Shown here: positions 1 to 7,006 of the stretch, one piece after another
Numbering within the stretch: the first letter of the stretch is position 1
Layout of the letters: the number at the start of each line of letters is the position of its first letter
Origin: CAYGZC01 sp964354225
GTDB lineage: Bacteria; Bacteroidota; Ignavibacteria; UBA10030; SZUA-254
Reading direction: 5' to 3'
Length of the DNA stretch: 13,051 nucleotides
Assembly (NCBI GenBank): GCA_964354225.1
Contig: CAYGZC010000091.1
Coordinates: 1 to 13,051 of the forward strand
Made by a program: the position numbers and the translations under genes
The notes under the pieces: model-generated
Seen by the model: the letters and a program-made list of their open reading frames with translations, nothing else
Told to the model about the DNA's origin: nothing
The model's database searches: none

Positions 1-918
1 AAAGGTAACATGGACATCGAAGCGCTGGAGCGTTTTATAAAAGAAAAAGGGAAAGAAAATATTCCACTCATCATGATCACTGTAACAAATAATGCAGGTG
101 GTGGACAGCCGGTCTCGATGGAAAATATACGTCAGGCAAAAGAAGTAGCATCTAAATATGGCATACCACTATTTCTTGATGCTTGTCGCTTTGCAGAGAA
201 TGCTTTCTTCATCAAAATAAGAGAGAAGGGTTATCAGAACAAATCAGCCAAAGAGATTGCACAGGAAATGTTTTCGTATGCCGATGGGTGTACGGTGAGC
301 GCCAAGAAGGATGCGCTTGTGAACATGGGTGGTTTCCTCGGATTGAATGACAAAATGCTCGCGATGAAGTCAAGAAATATTCTCATAGTGACTGAGGGTT
401 TTCCAACTTATGGTGGTTTGGCAGGCCGTGATCTTGAAGCAATGGCGCAGGGATTAATTGAAATCCTTGATGAAAATTACCTTACATACCGGATTCGGTC
501 GGTAGAATACCTTGGTGAAAAACTGACTGAAGCCGGAGTACCGATCTTGCAGCCGCCTGGTGGACATGCAATTTACTTAGATGCCAAAAGATTTGTTTCG
601 CACATCCCACCGCATCAATATCCCGGACAAGCGATTGTTTGTGAACTGTTTCGTATCGGTGGCATACGAGCTGTTGAAATTGGAAGTGTAATGTTTGGCA
701 AGACCGAAAAAGCAACAGGGAAGTTTATTCCATCCGCATTGGAGCTTGTACGGTTAGCAATTCCACGCCGGGTATATACTCAAAGCCATATCGATTACGT
801 AATAGAATGCGTCATTGAAGTGTACAAGAATCGATCTAACTTACCCGGTTATCGTATTACGTACGAGGCGCCAATACTTCGTCATTTTACAGCGCACTTC
901 GAACCTATTAAGGTATAA
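1..918 (+). CDS. tnaA: Tryptophanase (PLP beta-eliminating lyase), 5' end outside window
   Basis: This gene encodes a fold-type I PLP enzyme that probably splits L-tryptophan into indole, pyruvate and ammonia in the cytoplasm. The frame is open from base 1 (Lys-Gly-Asn before the first ATG at 10), so that ATG is internal; about 305 of the usual ~470 residues are present. Counting from Met at base 10, visible landmarks are TNNAGGGQP (26-34), DACRFAEN (57-64) and the PLP-binding SAKKD with the Schiff-base lysine at residue 100 (codon 307-309). Then come EGFPTYGGLAGRD and the C-terminal LRHFTAHF. The His in RHFTA (residue 292, codon 883-885) is the tryptophanase residue (His463 in E. coli), where tyrosine phenol-lyase has Phe. 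IRAVEIGS also matches tryptophanase rather than the RSMERG of tyrosine phenol-lyase. Other stretches (MFSYADGCT, LVNMGG, LAGRD) look closer to tyrosine phenol-lyase, so that remains the alternative. The family is very clear and the substrate fairly so. Confidence 0.93.
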   Translation, partial: KGNMDIEALERFIKEKGKENIPLIMITVTNNAGGGQPVSMENIRQAKEVASKYGIPLFLDACRFAENAFFIKIREKGYQNKSAKEIAQEMFSYADGCTVSAKKDALVNMGGFLGLNDKMLAMKSRNILIVTEGFPTYGGLAGRDLEAMAQGLIEILDENYLTYRIRSVEYLGEKLTEAGVPILQPPGGHAIYLDAKRFVSHIPPHQYPGQAIVCELFRIGGIRAVEIGSVMFGKTEKATGKFIPSALELVRLAIPRRVYTQSHIDYVIECVIEVYKNRSNLPGYRITYEAPILRHFTAHFEPIKV

Positions 919-927
919 CGATCTCGC

Positions 928-1638
928 ATGATTACCTGTCCGGTGTGTAATAAGGAAAACCAGCATCTTGCAATCAACTGCAGTTCATGCGGAAGTTATT
1001 TACAAAACCGTGTAGATAATCTTGATCTATTCTCGACCACATGGAATGTTCTTGAGAAACCCAAGAAAGCGTTTTACACAATTGCGGTGGCTAAGCATAA
1101 GAACTATGGACTAATCTTGACTGCTATCGCAGGTATAGCATTTGCATTTTTTATATTTTGGATTATCAAAGCAGGGGAGTACACCAATTCGTTATTGAAT
1201 TTTCTTGCTGCCGGATTCACAGTTGGTCCTCTATTCGGAATACTTAGTGTTAGTATTTTTTCTTTGATCGTAATTATTATATCGAGAATCAGTGGAAAGA
1301 AAGTCAAATATCGAAATGTATTTGCCATAACCGCTTACGCACAAATCCCGATCATAATTTCAGCCATTCTTATTTTACCGATAGAAATTATGTCGTTTGG
1401 TTTGTTCTTCTTTACTGCTAATCCATCGCCAAATCAGTTAAAACCTTTTTCATATACAATGTTATTAGGATTGGATGGAATATTCCTTTTCTGGACGTTG
1501 GTCCTTCTTTATATCGGTTTCAAAAAAATGATTGATTGCAGCTGGTGGTATGCACTGATGATCGAGCTTGTTGCATTGAGCATTTTCATTGGAATAATAA
1601 TTGAATGTTTACTATGGATTCTCCCGGTAATTAAATAG
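928..1638 (+). CDS. Zinc-ribbon Yip1-family integral membrane protein
   Basis: A 236-residue protein with an N-terminal cytoplasmic zinc ribbon (C4xxC7 and C18xxC21) followed by five likely membrane helices near residues 61-80, 98-119, 132-152, 178-198 and 208-233. The stretch FSTTWNVLEKPKKAF before the first helix and YRNVFAITAYAQIP before the third are typical of bacterial Yip1-domain proteins, whose biochemical role is unknown. The ATG at 928 lies 9 bases after the lyase stop and has no good Shine-Dalgarno site, so it is probably cotranscribed and reinitiated. The next gene starts 3 bases after its stop. The family call is by motif and topology only; no function beyond a membrane protein with a metal-binding head can be given. 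Confidence 0.75.
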   Translation: MITCPVCNKENQHLAINCSSCGSYLQNRVDNLDLFSTTWNVLEKPKKAFYTIAVAKHKNYGLILTAIAGIAFAFFIFWIIKAGEYTNSLLNFLAAGFTVGPLFGILSVSIFSLIVIIISRISGKKVKYRNVFAITAYAQIPIIISAILILPIEIMSFGLFFFTANPSPNQLKPFSYTMLLGLDGIFLFWTLVLLYIGFKKMIDCSWWYALMIELVALSIFIGIIIECLLWILPVIK

Positions 1639-1641
1639 AAA

Positions 1642-2013
1642 ATGGAACGCTCGGATTTTGAAACAATTGTGGAGCAGGCATTTGAGAGGTTGCCTGAGAA
1701 TTTTAAAAAAGCAATTGAGAACGTCGGAGTCGTTGTCGAAGATTATCCAACTGAAGAAATTGTTCAACATATGAAGCTACCTTCTAAATATAATTTGCTT
1801 GGATTGTATCAAGGAGTACCATTAACCAGTAGAGGCACATGGTACGGCATGTCACCCGTTTCACCAGATAAGATATCTTTGTACCAATGTAATATTGAAG
1901 AGCAATGTCGGACGGAGAGTGAAATTGAACGTGCAATTTATGACGTCTTAATACATGAAATCGGTCATTATTTTGGGATGAATGAACAGCAAATTCGTAG
2001 TGCGGGATATTAA
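1642..2013 (+). CDS. Minimal HExxH metallopeptidase-like protein (Zincin_1/DUF1025 type)
   Basis: A 123-residue soluble protein whose C-terminal end carries HEIGHYFGM (residues 105-113), with the zinc ligands His105 and His109 and the general base Glu106. It then ends NEQQIRSAGY, matching the GxxDERLxELGW ending of the Zincin_1 (DUF1025) family. The upstream GLYQGVPLTSRGTWYG (54-69) and DKISLYQ (76-82) stretches also fit that family, which is a compact zincin fold of about 110-130 residues with no firmly known substrate. There is no signal peptide, so it should be cytoplasmic. The ATG is 3 bases after the Yip1 stop (TAGAAAATG), which implies translational coupling. Zinc binding is very likely; proteolytic activity is unproven in the family. 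Confidence 0.82.
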   Translation: MERSDFETIVEQAFERLPENFKKAIENVGVVVEDYPTEEIVQHMKLPSKYNLLGLYQGVPLTSRGTWYGMSPVSPDKISLYQCNIEEQCRTESEIERAIYDVLIHEIGHYFGMNEQQIRSAGY

Positions 2014-2017
2014 AATA

Positions 2018-2028
2018 TTTTGTATATT
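2018..2028 (+). promoter_or_regulatory. Candidate -10 promoter element (TTTTGTATATT)
   Basis: TTTTGTATATT lies just after the metallopeptidase stop codon and 27 bases before the ATG at 2056. It ends in a TATATT -10 hexamer (2023-2028), and initiation 6-8 bases later would give a leader of about 20 nt holding the GGAG at 2048-2051. No convincing -35 is seen. Its weight comes from near-identical elements at 4635-4644 and 12250-12260, each ahead of a gene. Confidence 0.4.
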
Positions 2029-2055
2029 AATAAAAACATTATCGAACGGAGCAAT

Positions 2056-2349
2056 ATGGCGAAGGTTATTTTTACAATATCGTATGAAGTAGATCCTGAA
2101 AAACGAGATGATTATCTTGCCCTTACACAAGGTATGAAGGAGCATTTTTCAAAAACAAATGGAAAACAATATTCAATCTATGAGCAGAAAGGGAAGAAGA
2201 ACAGCTTCTCAGAAGTATTTGTCTTCAACAGTATGGATGAATATAATCAGCTTGATGATCAGGACGAGCAGCTTACAGAACTTGTCCAAAAGCTTGAGAC
2301 ACTCGTTAACGGTAAAATGAAGTATAACACACTCTTCGAGCTGGAATAG
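2056..2349 (+). CDS. Small dimeric alpha/beta-barrel (ABM-like) protein
   Basis: A 97-residue cytoplasmic protein. The pattern is an N-terminal strand (AKVIFTISYEV), a helix (PEKRDDYLALTQGMKEHF), two strands (KQYSIYEQ and FSEVFVFN), then the helix of a SMDEYNQLDD element and a long C-terminal helix, ending in a strand (YNTLFEL). This is the ferredoxin-like layout of dimeric alpha/beta-barrel proteins such as antibiotic biosynthesis monooxygenase (ABM) domains and small heme- or quinone-acting enzymes. No catalytic residue can be named, so the activity is unknown. The reading frame extends back to a TTG at 2020, but the ATG at 2056 with GGAG at 2048-2051 fits the protein fold better and was chosen. 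Confidence 0.72.
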   Translation: MAKVIFTISYEVDPEKRDDYLALTQGMKEHFSKTNGKQYSIYEQKGKKNSFSEVFVFNSMDEYNQLDDQDEQLTELVQKLETLVNGKMKYNTLFELE

Positions 2350-2396
2350 TTGACTCCCAAAGATAATATATCATGAACTTTCAGGACTATGTGTAT

Positions 2397-4214
2397 TTAT
2401 TTCTTCGCTTCCAAAATTGCTTTCAATGAAACTTCCTCAGTACCGCGCTTCACAACAATAACTACTTCATCTCCCGGTTTGAATTGCCCCAGCAGGTATG
2501 TAAAGTCATAAATATTTTTAATTTCTTTTCCACCAAACTTAATAATGATATCGTCCCCTTTTAAACCGGCTTTCTCAGCCGGGCTTCCCGGTCTTGTTCC
2601 AGATATTTTCATTCCTGGTGTGTCGCCCGCAAAATCCGGAATAATACCCAAAGAAACTTTTGCACCCTGACGATCCCCACCAGCCCCCATCGGAGTTGAT
2701 GTGACAACTTTTGTGAATAACGGCTTCTTTTCTTCGTTGATTATATCTTTTGCAAGCCGGCTGGCTAATTGAACAATTTTTTGCTCACCTGTATAGTTGA
2801 TTTTATCCCAAGTATCAGACGGCTTGTGATAATCGGAGTGCAAATTGGTGAAGAAAAACATTACCGGTAAATCTTTTTTATAAAATGATGCTTGATCGCT
2901 TGGACCAAAACCATCAGGTTTGAGACGTAAGGTTAAAGAATCAGCGTTCTCATGTTTTACTAATTCCTCGAATTTCGGAGAAGTGCCCATACCTTCAACA
3001 ACCAAAACACTATCTTTCATTCGCCCGATCATATCCATATTGAACATGGCAATAGTTTTATCCAATGGAACGAAAGGATGCTTAACATAATAATCAGACC
3101 CAAGCACTCCAAGCTCTTCACCGGTGAAAGCAATAAAGAGTATGCTTCGTTTAATCGATGATCGCTGGGATGAAAAATATTGAGCAAGTTCTAAGATTCC
3201 GGCTGTACCGGATGCATTGTCGTCAGCACCGTGATGAACTGCAAAGGTATCCGGCTTGAGTGAACCGGATCCCTCGCCGCCCATTCCAAGATGATCAAAG
3301 TGTGCACCGACAACAAGAAATTCATTTTTTAATGATGAATCACTCCCTGGTAGATATCCAACAACATTTGCCGATTTGGCAAAAACTTTTTCCAAATTAG
3401 TTTGAAGTGAGATTGTACAGTTTGGTATCTCGAATGAATTGGGTTTTCGTGATGAATCTATAATATTTTTTATTTCAATAAGATTCTTGCCGCACAATTC
3501 AAACATGGAAACAACATCTTTCCACATCATGCTGGTTACTGCGATAGTGGAACCACCAAGCCGCGGATCTTCCTGAAATGAGGTGAGTTTGTCACCCGCC
3601 TTACCCGGAGGTGAAGTCATCAGTATAACACCAGCCGCACCTTTATCACGCGCGTTAAATAATTTTCCCATCAAGCTTGAATATTCTGCAAACTTACCAT
3701 CATTAGAAGTATCGGGTGAATAACGCATTATCAGAACGATTTTATTTTTTACATCAATTCCTGAATAATCATCGTAGTGTAATGATTCAGCAGCGGTGAT
3801 TCCATACCCCACAAAGATTAATGATGTGGTGAGTGCCGTATCAATTGAGAATGTTAATGGCTTATATTGTTCATCGATTTTGTAAGCGATGGTCTTTCCA
3901 TTTAAAGTTATGGCAAGTTTATTATTAGGTCCAACCTTCGTTGATGATATAAATGAAAAGTTTTGGAAGTAACTTCCATCGTCTCCGGCAGGTAACAAGC
4001 CGTCTTCTTGAAAATTTCTTGCAATATAATCTGCTGCTAATTTATTACCTTCCTCACCCGATTTGCGTCCATGAAGTTCCTCGGAAGCTAAATATTTGAT
4101 GTGCTGTTGGAGTTCAAGAGCTGTGACATCGTTAGATGTAAATTCAGGATTCGATGGAGCACAACCGAAAAATGTTATTAAATAAAATAATACGGCAAAT
4201 GATATCTGTTTCAT
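2397..4214 (-). CDS. Secreted M28-family zinc aminopeptidase with PA-like and PDZ domains (probable lipoprotein)
   Basis: A 605-residue exported peptidase expected to trim amino acids from peptides outside the cytoplasm. The signal peptide (1-17) ends FFG-Cys18, a loose lipobox, so outer-membrane lipid anchoring is likely. Residues ~130-290 resemble a protease-associated (PA) insert. The M28 catalytic core (~280-490) carries every ligand of the co-catalytic di-zinc site: His305 (GAHFDHLG), Asp331 (GADDNASG, bridging), Glu366/Glu367 (TGEELG, base and ligand), Asp394 (NMDMIGR) and His463 (SDYHKPSDT). A PDZ domain closes the protein (~515-605: SLGIIPDF, SGTRPGSPAEKAGLKGDDII). The start follows AAAGG on the minus strand. 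It lies 15 bases downstream of the small lipoprotein gene and is probably cotranscribed with it. Substrate preference cannot be read from the sequence. Confidence 0.93.
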   Translation of the reverse strand: MKQISFAVLFYLITFFGCAPSNPEFTSNDVTALELQQHIKYLASEELHGRKSGEEGNKLAADYIARNFQEDGLLPAGDDGSYFQNFSFISSTKVGPNNKLAITLNGKTIAYKIDEQYKPLTFSIDTALTTSLIFVGYGITAAESLHYDDYSGIDVKNKIVLIMRYSPDTSNDGKFAEYSSLMGKLFNARDKGAAGVILMTSPPGKAGDKLTSFQEDPRLGGSTIAVTSMMWKDVVSMFELCGKNLIEIKNIIDSSRKPNSFEIPNCTISLQTNLEKVFAKSANVVGYLPGSDSSLKNEFLVVGAHFDHLGMGGEGSGSLKPDTFAVHHGADDNASGTAGILELAQYFSSQRSSIKRSILFIAFTGEELGVLGSDYYVKHPFVPLDKTIAMFNMDMIGRMKDSVLVVEGMGTSPKFEELVKHENADSLTLRLKPDGFGPSDQASFYKKDLPVMFFFTNLHSDYHKPSDTWDKINYTGEQKIVQLASRLAKDIINEEKKPLFTKVVTSTPMGAGGDRQGAKVSLGIIPDFAGDTPGMKISGTRPGSPAEKAGLKGDDIIIKFGGKEIKNIYDFTYLLGQFKPGDEVVIVVKRGTEEVSLKAILEAKK

Positions 4215-4229
4215 GACTAACCTTTATTT

Positions 4230-4553
4230 TTATGGTGATATTGAAATTATTTCTAAAACTTGCACCGGCTTGCCGATCATACATGTACTTACATATTCAG
4301 GAAGATCACGAACGATAAGTTCTGCACGAATTCCATCGTGATGTAATCTCTCAACATCTGATCCTATCAGCTCATAATTATCGTCATCTTTAGTCGTGAA
4401 TTGCCAGCAGTCCCCTTCAATATCCAGATAATGCATTGTCCCTTTAATGAGATAAGCGTCAGATCCATAATCTGTTTTTTCTGAACTTGCACATCCAATA
4501 TAATGGATGATAACGATAAAGATAAGATAATTTATAAGAATCCTATTTTGCAT
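4230..4553 (-). CDS. Small exported lipoprotein, function unknown
   Basis: A 107-residue protein with a hydrophobic signal sequence (residues 4-20) and a lipobox YIGC giving lipidation at Cys21, so a mature protein of about 87 residues outside the inner membrane. The mature part looks like a single small beta-barrel: LIKGTMHYLDIEGDCW, YELIG, DGIRAELIVR, TCMIGKPVQVLEI. It has two further cysteines (49 and 91) that could pair. The pattern recalls the DUF5818-type secreted proteins, but I am not certain of that family. It is the first gene of a minus-strand pair with the M28 peptidase, 15 bases apart, and is divergent from cbiM across a 122-base gap. No activity is proposed. Confidence 0.68.
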   Translation of the reverse strand: MQNRILINYLIFIVIIHYIGCASSEKTDYGSDAYLIKGTMHYLDIEGDCWQFTTKDDDNYELIGSDVERLHHDGIRAELIVRDLPEYVSTCMIGKPVQVLEIISISP

Positions 4554-4593
4554 CTTCTGAATACATTAGAAAATTTATTTAACATAAGAATAC

Positions 4594-4654
4594 AAAACGT
4601 AATTATCAAGAATTTTATGGAATCAACCAATATATTTGTATATTTTTACGTTTT
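4594..4654. repeat. 9-bp inverted repeat flanking the cbiM promoter candidate
   Basis: AAAACGTAA at 4594-4602 and its exact reverse complement TTACGTTTT at 4646-4654 lie in the divergent gap between the small lipoprotein gene and cbiM. The arm centres are 52 bp apart, close to five helical turns. The arms bracket the TTTGTATATT element at 4635-4644, with the right arm at the expected transcription start. This could be a pair of operator half-sites. It is not a palindromic NikR-type site that I recognise. Confidence 0.35.
4635..4644 (+). promoter_or_regulatory. Candidate cbiM promoter -10 (TTTGTATATT)
   Basis: TTTGTATATT contains TATATT at 4639-4644. It overlaps TATATTTG at 4631-4638, which also matches the TAnnTTTG -7 box described for Bacteroidota sigma factors. 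Either reading puts the start near 4645-4652 and gives a leader of about 25-30 nt. No good -35 is visible. The leader is too short for a cobalamin riboswitch, and no Shine-Dalgarno site precedes the cbiM ATG (the bases before it read TTCTCCTTT). Confidence 0.42.
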
Positions 4655-4675
4655 AATTTAAAAATATTCTCCTTT

Positions 4676-5626
4676 ATGCACATACCAGACGGATTTCTTG
4701 ATACAAAAACCATTGTAGCAACTACCACGTTGTCGGCTGTCGGGTTCAGTATAGCATTGCGAAATCTCAAGAATCGCATAATACCGCGTCAGGTGCCGAT
4801 GATGGGTTTAGCGGCAGCGTTCGTGTTCGTTGCGCAGATGCTGAACTTTCCAATTATCGGTGGAACATCCGGTCATCTGATTGGATCAGTTCTAACAGCA
4901 GTATTACTTGGACCAGGTGCGGCAGTAATTATAATTACTTTGGTTCTCTTTGTACAATGTTTATTCTTTGCCGATGGGGGCCTGCTTGCACTGGGTGCGA
5001 ACGTATTTAATATGGCAATTATCGGCTCTCTCTTTGGCTATTCGATTTATCGCACTATCTATAAATATTCGCCAACGGAAAAAGGCAGATACTTAGCGAT
5101 TGGCTTTGCTTCCTGGTGCTCAACAGTATTGGCATCAATATTTTGTGCGGGGGAGCTGGCTTGTGCCGGAACCGTCAATTGGAAAATGGCATTCCCTGCA
5201 ATGGCAAATATTCATATGCTCATCGGAATTGGTGAAGGTTTGATTACAACACTTGTAATTGCAACGATTCGAAGGACAAGAGCTGAATTGTTATCGATCG
5301 ATGTTCAAAAAATCACTCCATCACGTTATAAAGAATTCATTATTTATGGAGTAATAATAATAATCGGTTTAATTCTTTTTGTACTACCATTTATCTCAAA
5401 ATTGCCGGATGGTTTAGAAAAAGTTGCAGCGGTGTTGGGATTTGAATACAAAACTCTTGCTGAACCAATTATCCCTTCACCGATCACTGATTATCAATTC
5501 CCGGGTATCGGATCACCGGTACCTGCCACGTGGATAGCCGGTGTGGTTGGTGCTGTGGTTGTTTTCTTTCTTGCATCAATATTTTCACATTTCCTTGCTG
5601 TTAAATCTGAAAAGCAGGCACACTGA
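4676..5626 (+). CDS. cbiM: Nickel/cobalt ECF importer S-component CbiM fused to a PDGLE (CbiN-like) domain
   Basis: The substrate-binding membrane subunit of an ECF-type importer for Ni2+ or Co2+. The protein begins MHIPDGFL, the hallmark in which the N-terminal amine and His2 bind the metal, so the ATG at 4676 must be the true start. His67 (GGTSGHLIGS) is the further conserved ligand. The CbiM core spans residues 1-~200 with about six helices. A C-terminal extension (~220-310) has two membrane helices (about 222-240 and 284-305) around LPDGLEKVA (243-251), the PDGLE domain that stands in for the separate CbiN/NikN subunit. At 316 residues it is longer than a plain CbiM (~220-250), as expected of the fusion. 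It heads a cbiM-cbiQ-cbiO unit. Metal choice between Ni and Co cannot be settled from this sequence. Confidence 0.95.
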   Translation: MHIPDGFLDTKTIVATTTLSAVGFSIALRNLKNRIIPRQVPMMGLAAAFVFVAQMLNFPIIGGTSGHLIGSVLTAVLLGPGAAVIIITLVLFVQCLFFADGGLLALGANVFNMAIIGSLFGYSIYRTIYKYSPTEKGRYLAIGFASWCSTVLASIFCAGELACAGTVNWKMAFPAMANIHMLIGIGEGLITTLVIATIRRTRAELLSIDVQKITPSRYKEFIIYGVIIIIGLILFVLPFISKLPDGLEKVAAVLGFEYKTLAEPIIPSPITDYQFPGIGSPVPATWIAGVVGAVVVFFLASIFSHFLAVKSEKQAH

Positions 5627-5647
5627 GAAAGAAGAAATAATTTACTA

Positions 5648-6259
5648 ATGCGACACGACTTCATTGACCGTTACAGCCGAATTGATAGTCCGATCCACAG
5701 AAGACCAACCTGGATCAAGGTTGTTTTAGCAATCAGTAATGTTATAACAGTCGTCGCAGTGCCAATTTCTTATACTCTATTTTTGGGAATAATAGGATTG
5801 CTTCTTCTCCTAATCGCACAAATGAGCAAGGTACCCAAAATATTTCTCTTGAAGCGGATAATACTCCTCGAACCTTTTGTAGTGATGATAGCGATGCTTT
5901 CATTATTTCAGGTAAAGGGTGGAATAATATTTCTTTCGATAGTTACTAAAAGTACACTGTGTTTGTTTACAATGATACTATTATCCAACACTACACCATT
6001 TTCAGAATTATTAGACTTTTTAAAACGATTGCGTTTTTCACACCTTCTTATTACGATACTCGCACTGATGTATCGTTACTTGTTTGTATTAATCGATGAA
6101 AAGGAAAGGATGCATCGGGCAAGGGAGAGTCGATCTTTTAAAAAAAGTAAAGTTCATGTTTGGAGATCTAAATCTACCATAATCGCACAATTGTTTGTAC
6201 GATCAACAGAGCGTGCAGAGAGAATATATTCAGCCATGTGCGCACGGGGATGGAAATGA
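5648..6259 (+). CDS. cbiQ: ECF importer transmembrane coupling protein CbiQ (EcfT)
   Basis: The T-component that transmits ATPase motion from CbiO to CbiM. It starts HDFIDRYSRIDSPIHRRP, as CbiQ proteins do, and has about five membrane helices between residues 22 and 150. It then has the cytoplasmic coupling region with its two short signature helices. The first reads RARESRSF (Ala-Arg-Glu at 158-160 in place of Ala-Arg-Gly) and the second SAMCARGW (Ala-Arg-Gly at 199-201). At 203 residues it is short and ends two residues after the second motif, where many homologues continue. It starts 21 bases after the cbiM stop behind a weak AAAGAAG. Its stop TGA (6257-6259) overlaps the likely cbiO ATG, so the last two genes are translationally coupled. 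Confidence 0.94.
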   Translation: MRHDFIDRYSRIDSPIHRRPTWIKVVLAISNVITVVAVPISYTLFLGIIGLLLLLIAQMSKVPKIFLLKRIILLEPFVVMIAMLSLFQVKGGIIFLSIVTKSTLCLFTMILLSNTTPFSELLDFLKRLRFSHLLITILALMYRYLFVLIDEKERMHRARESRSFKKSKVHVWRSKSTIIAQLFVRSTERAERIYSAMCARGWK

Positions 6260-7005
6260 AGCCAGCTATCGAAATCAAGAATTTATTTTTCAGTTACCAC
6301 GATGGCACGGAAGCATTATGTGGATTGACTTTTAATATTATGGAAGGCGAGTGCGTTGGATTGATTGGTCCGAATGGTGCAGGTAAATCAACTCTCTTGC
6401 TGCACCTTAACGGTCTCCTACCTGAAGAGAAGAAAAACGGTCATGTTGTTGTTATTTTTGGTAAACCGATTACGTTTGAAGTGTTGGATGAGATTCATCG
6501 AACTGTGGGTTTGTTGTTTCAAGACCCAGATGATCAGTTATTTTGCGCGACCGTATTTGAAGATGTAGCGTTCGGACCAAGGCAATTTGGATTGAGCGAA
6601 TCTGAAGTTAAAAATATTGTGAGCGATGCACTCAAAAAGGTTGGTCTACCGGGTTTTGAGCGGCGATCACCGCATCATCTTAGTGGTGGTGAGAAACAGC
6701 GTGTTTGTTTAGCAGGTATTCTTGCATGTACGCCTAAAGTTTTAGCATTAGACGAACCCACAAAAGACCTCGACCCAAGGGGGAGGCGCGAGTTGATGCA
6801 ATTACTCAAAACAATTCCCACAACAAAAATTATCGCTTCGCACGACTTAGAATTAGTTGTTGAGCTTTGTCCGCGAACTATTGTGTTAGATAAAGGAAAG
6901 ATTGTCGCAGATGGACATACAATTGAACTATTGTCAAACGAAAAATTGATGCTCGATCATGGTTTAGAGAAACCACATAGTTTGCAGCATCGACATCCAC
7001 ACTAA
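6256..7005 (+). CDS. cbiO: ECF importer ATPase CbiO
   Basis: The ATP-hydrolysing A-component that powers nickel/cobalt uptake, acting as a dimer on the cytoplasmic face. The frame is open from a GTG at 6238. I chose the ATG at 6256 because it forms an ATGA overlap with the cbiQ stop and has GGGGA just upstream; ATG 6250 is the alternative. This gives 249 residues. Walker A GPNGAGKST is at 38-46, the Q-loop at Gln89 (LLFQDPDDQLF, the CbiO-type extended form), signature LSGGEKQR at 142-149, Walker B VLALDEP at 162-168, and the switch His196 (ASHDLEL). The D-loop reads KDLDP where most have SGLDP. The tail HSLQHRHPH is His-rich and might bind metal. All catalytic residues are intact. Confidence 0.95.
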   Translation: MKPAIEIKNLFFSYHDGTEALCGLTFNIMEGECVGLIGPNGAGKSTLLLHLNGLLPEEKKNGHVVVIFGKPITFEVLDEIHRTVGLLFQDPDDQLFCATVFEDVAFGPRQFGLSESEVKNIVSDALKKVGLPGFERRSPHHLSGGEKQRVCLAGILACTPKVLALDEPTKDLDPRGRRELMQLLKTIPTTKIIASHDLELVVELCPRTIVLDKGKIVADGHTIELLSNEKLMLDHGLEKPHSLQHRHPH

Positions 7006-7006
7006 G

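Noticed and set aside
482..715. Minus-strand open frame opposite the lyase gene
   Set aside because: It lies wholly inside a strongly conserved plus-strand gene and shows no recognisable domain; a shadow frame.
2350..2396. Possible bidirectional terminator between the convergent ABM-like and M28 genes
   Set aside because: I looked for a GC-rich stem followed by a T-run on either strand and found none in these 47 bases.
4587..4597. Minus-strand promoter for the small lipoprotein gene (TTTTGTATTCT)
   Set aside because: It resembles the plus-strand TTTnGTATATT elements but has no -35 at a proper distance, so I did not list it as a feature; it is mentioned under the inverted repeat.
4554..4675. 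Cobalamin riboswitch or NikR box ahead of cbiM
   Set aside because: The gap is only 122 AT-rich bases, too short for a cobalamin aptamer, and contains no GTATGA-N16-TCATAC-type site.
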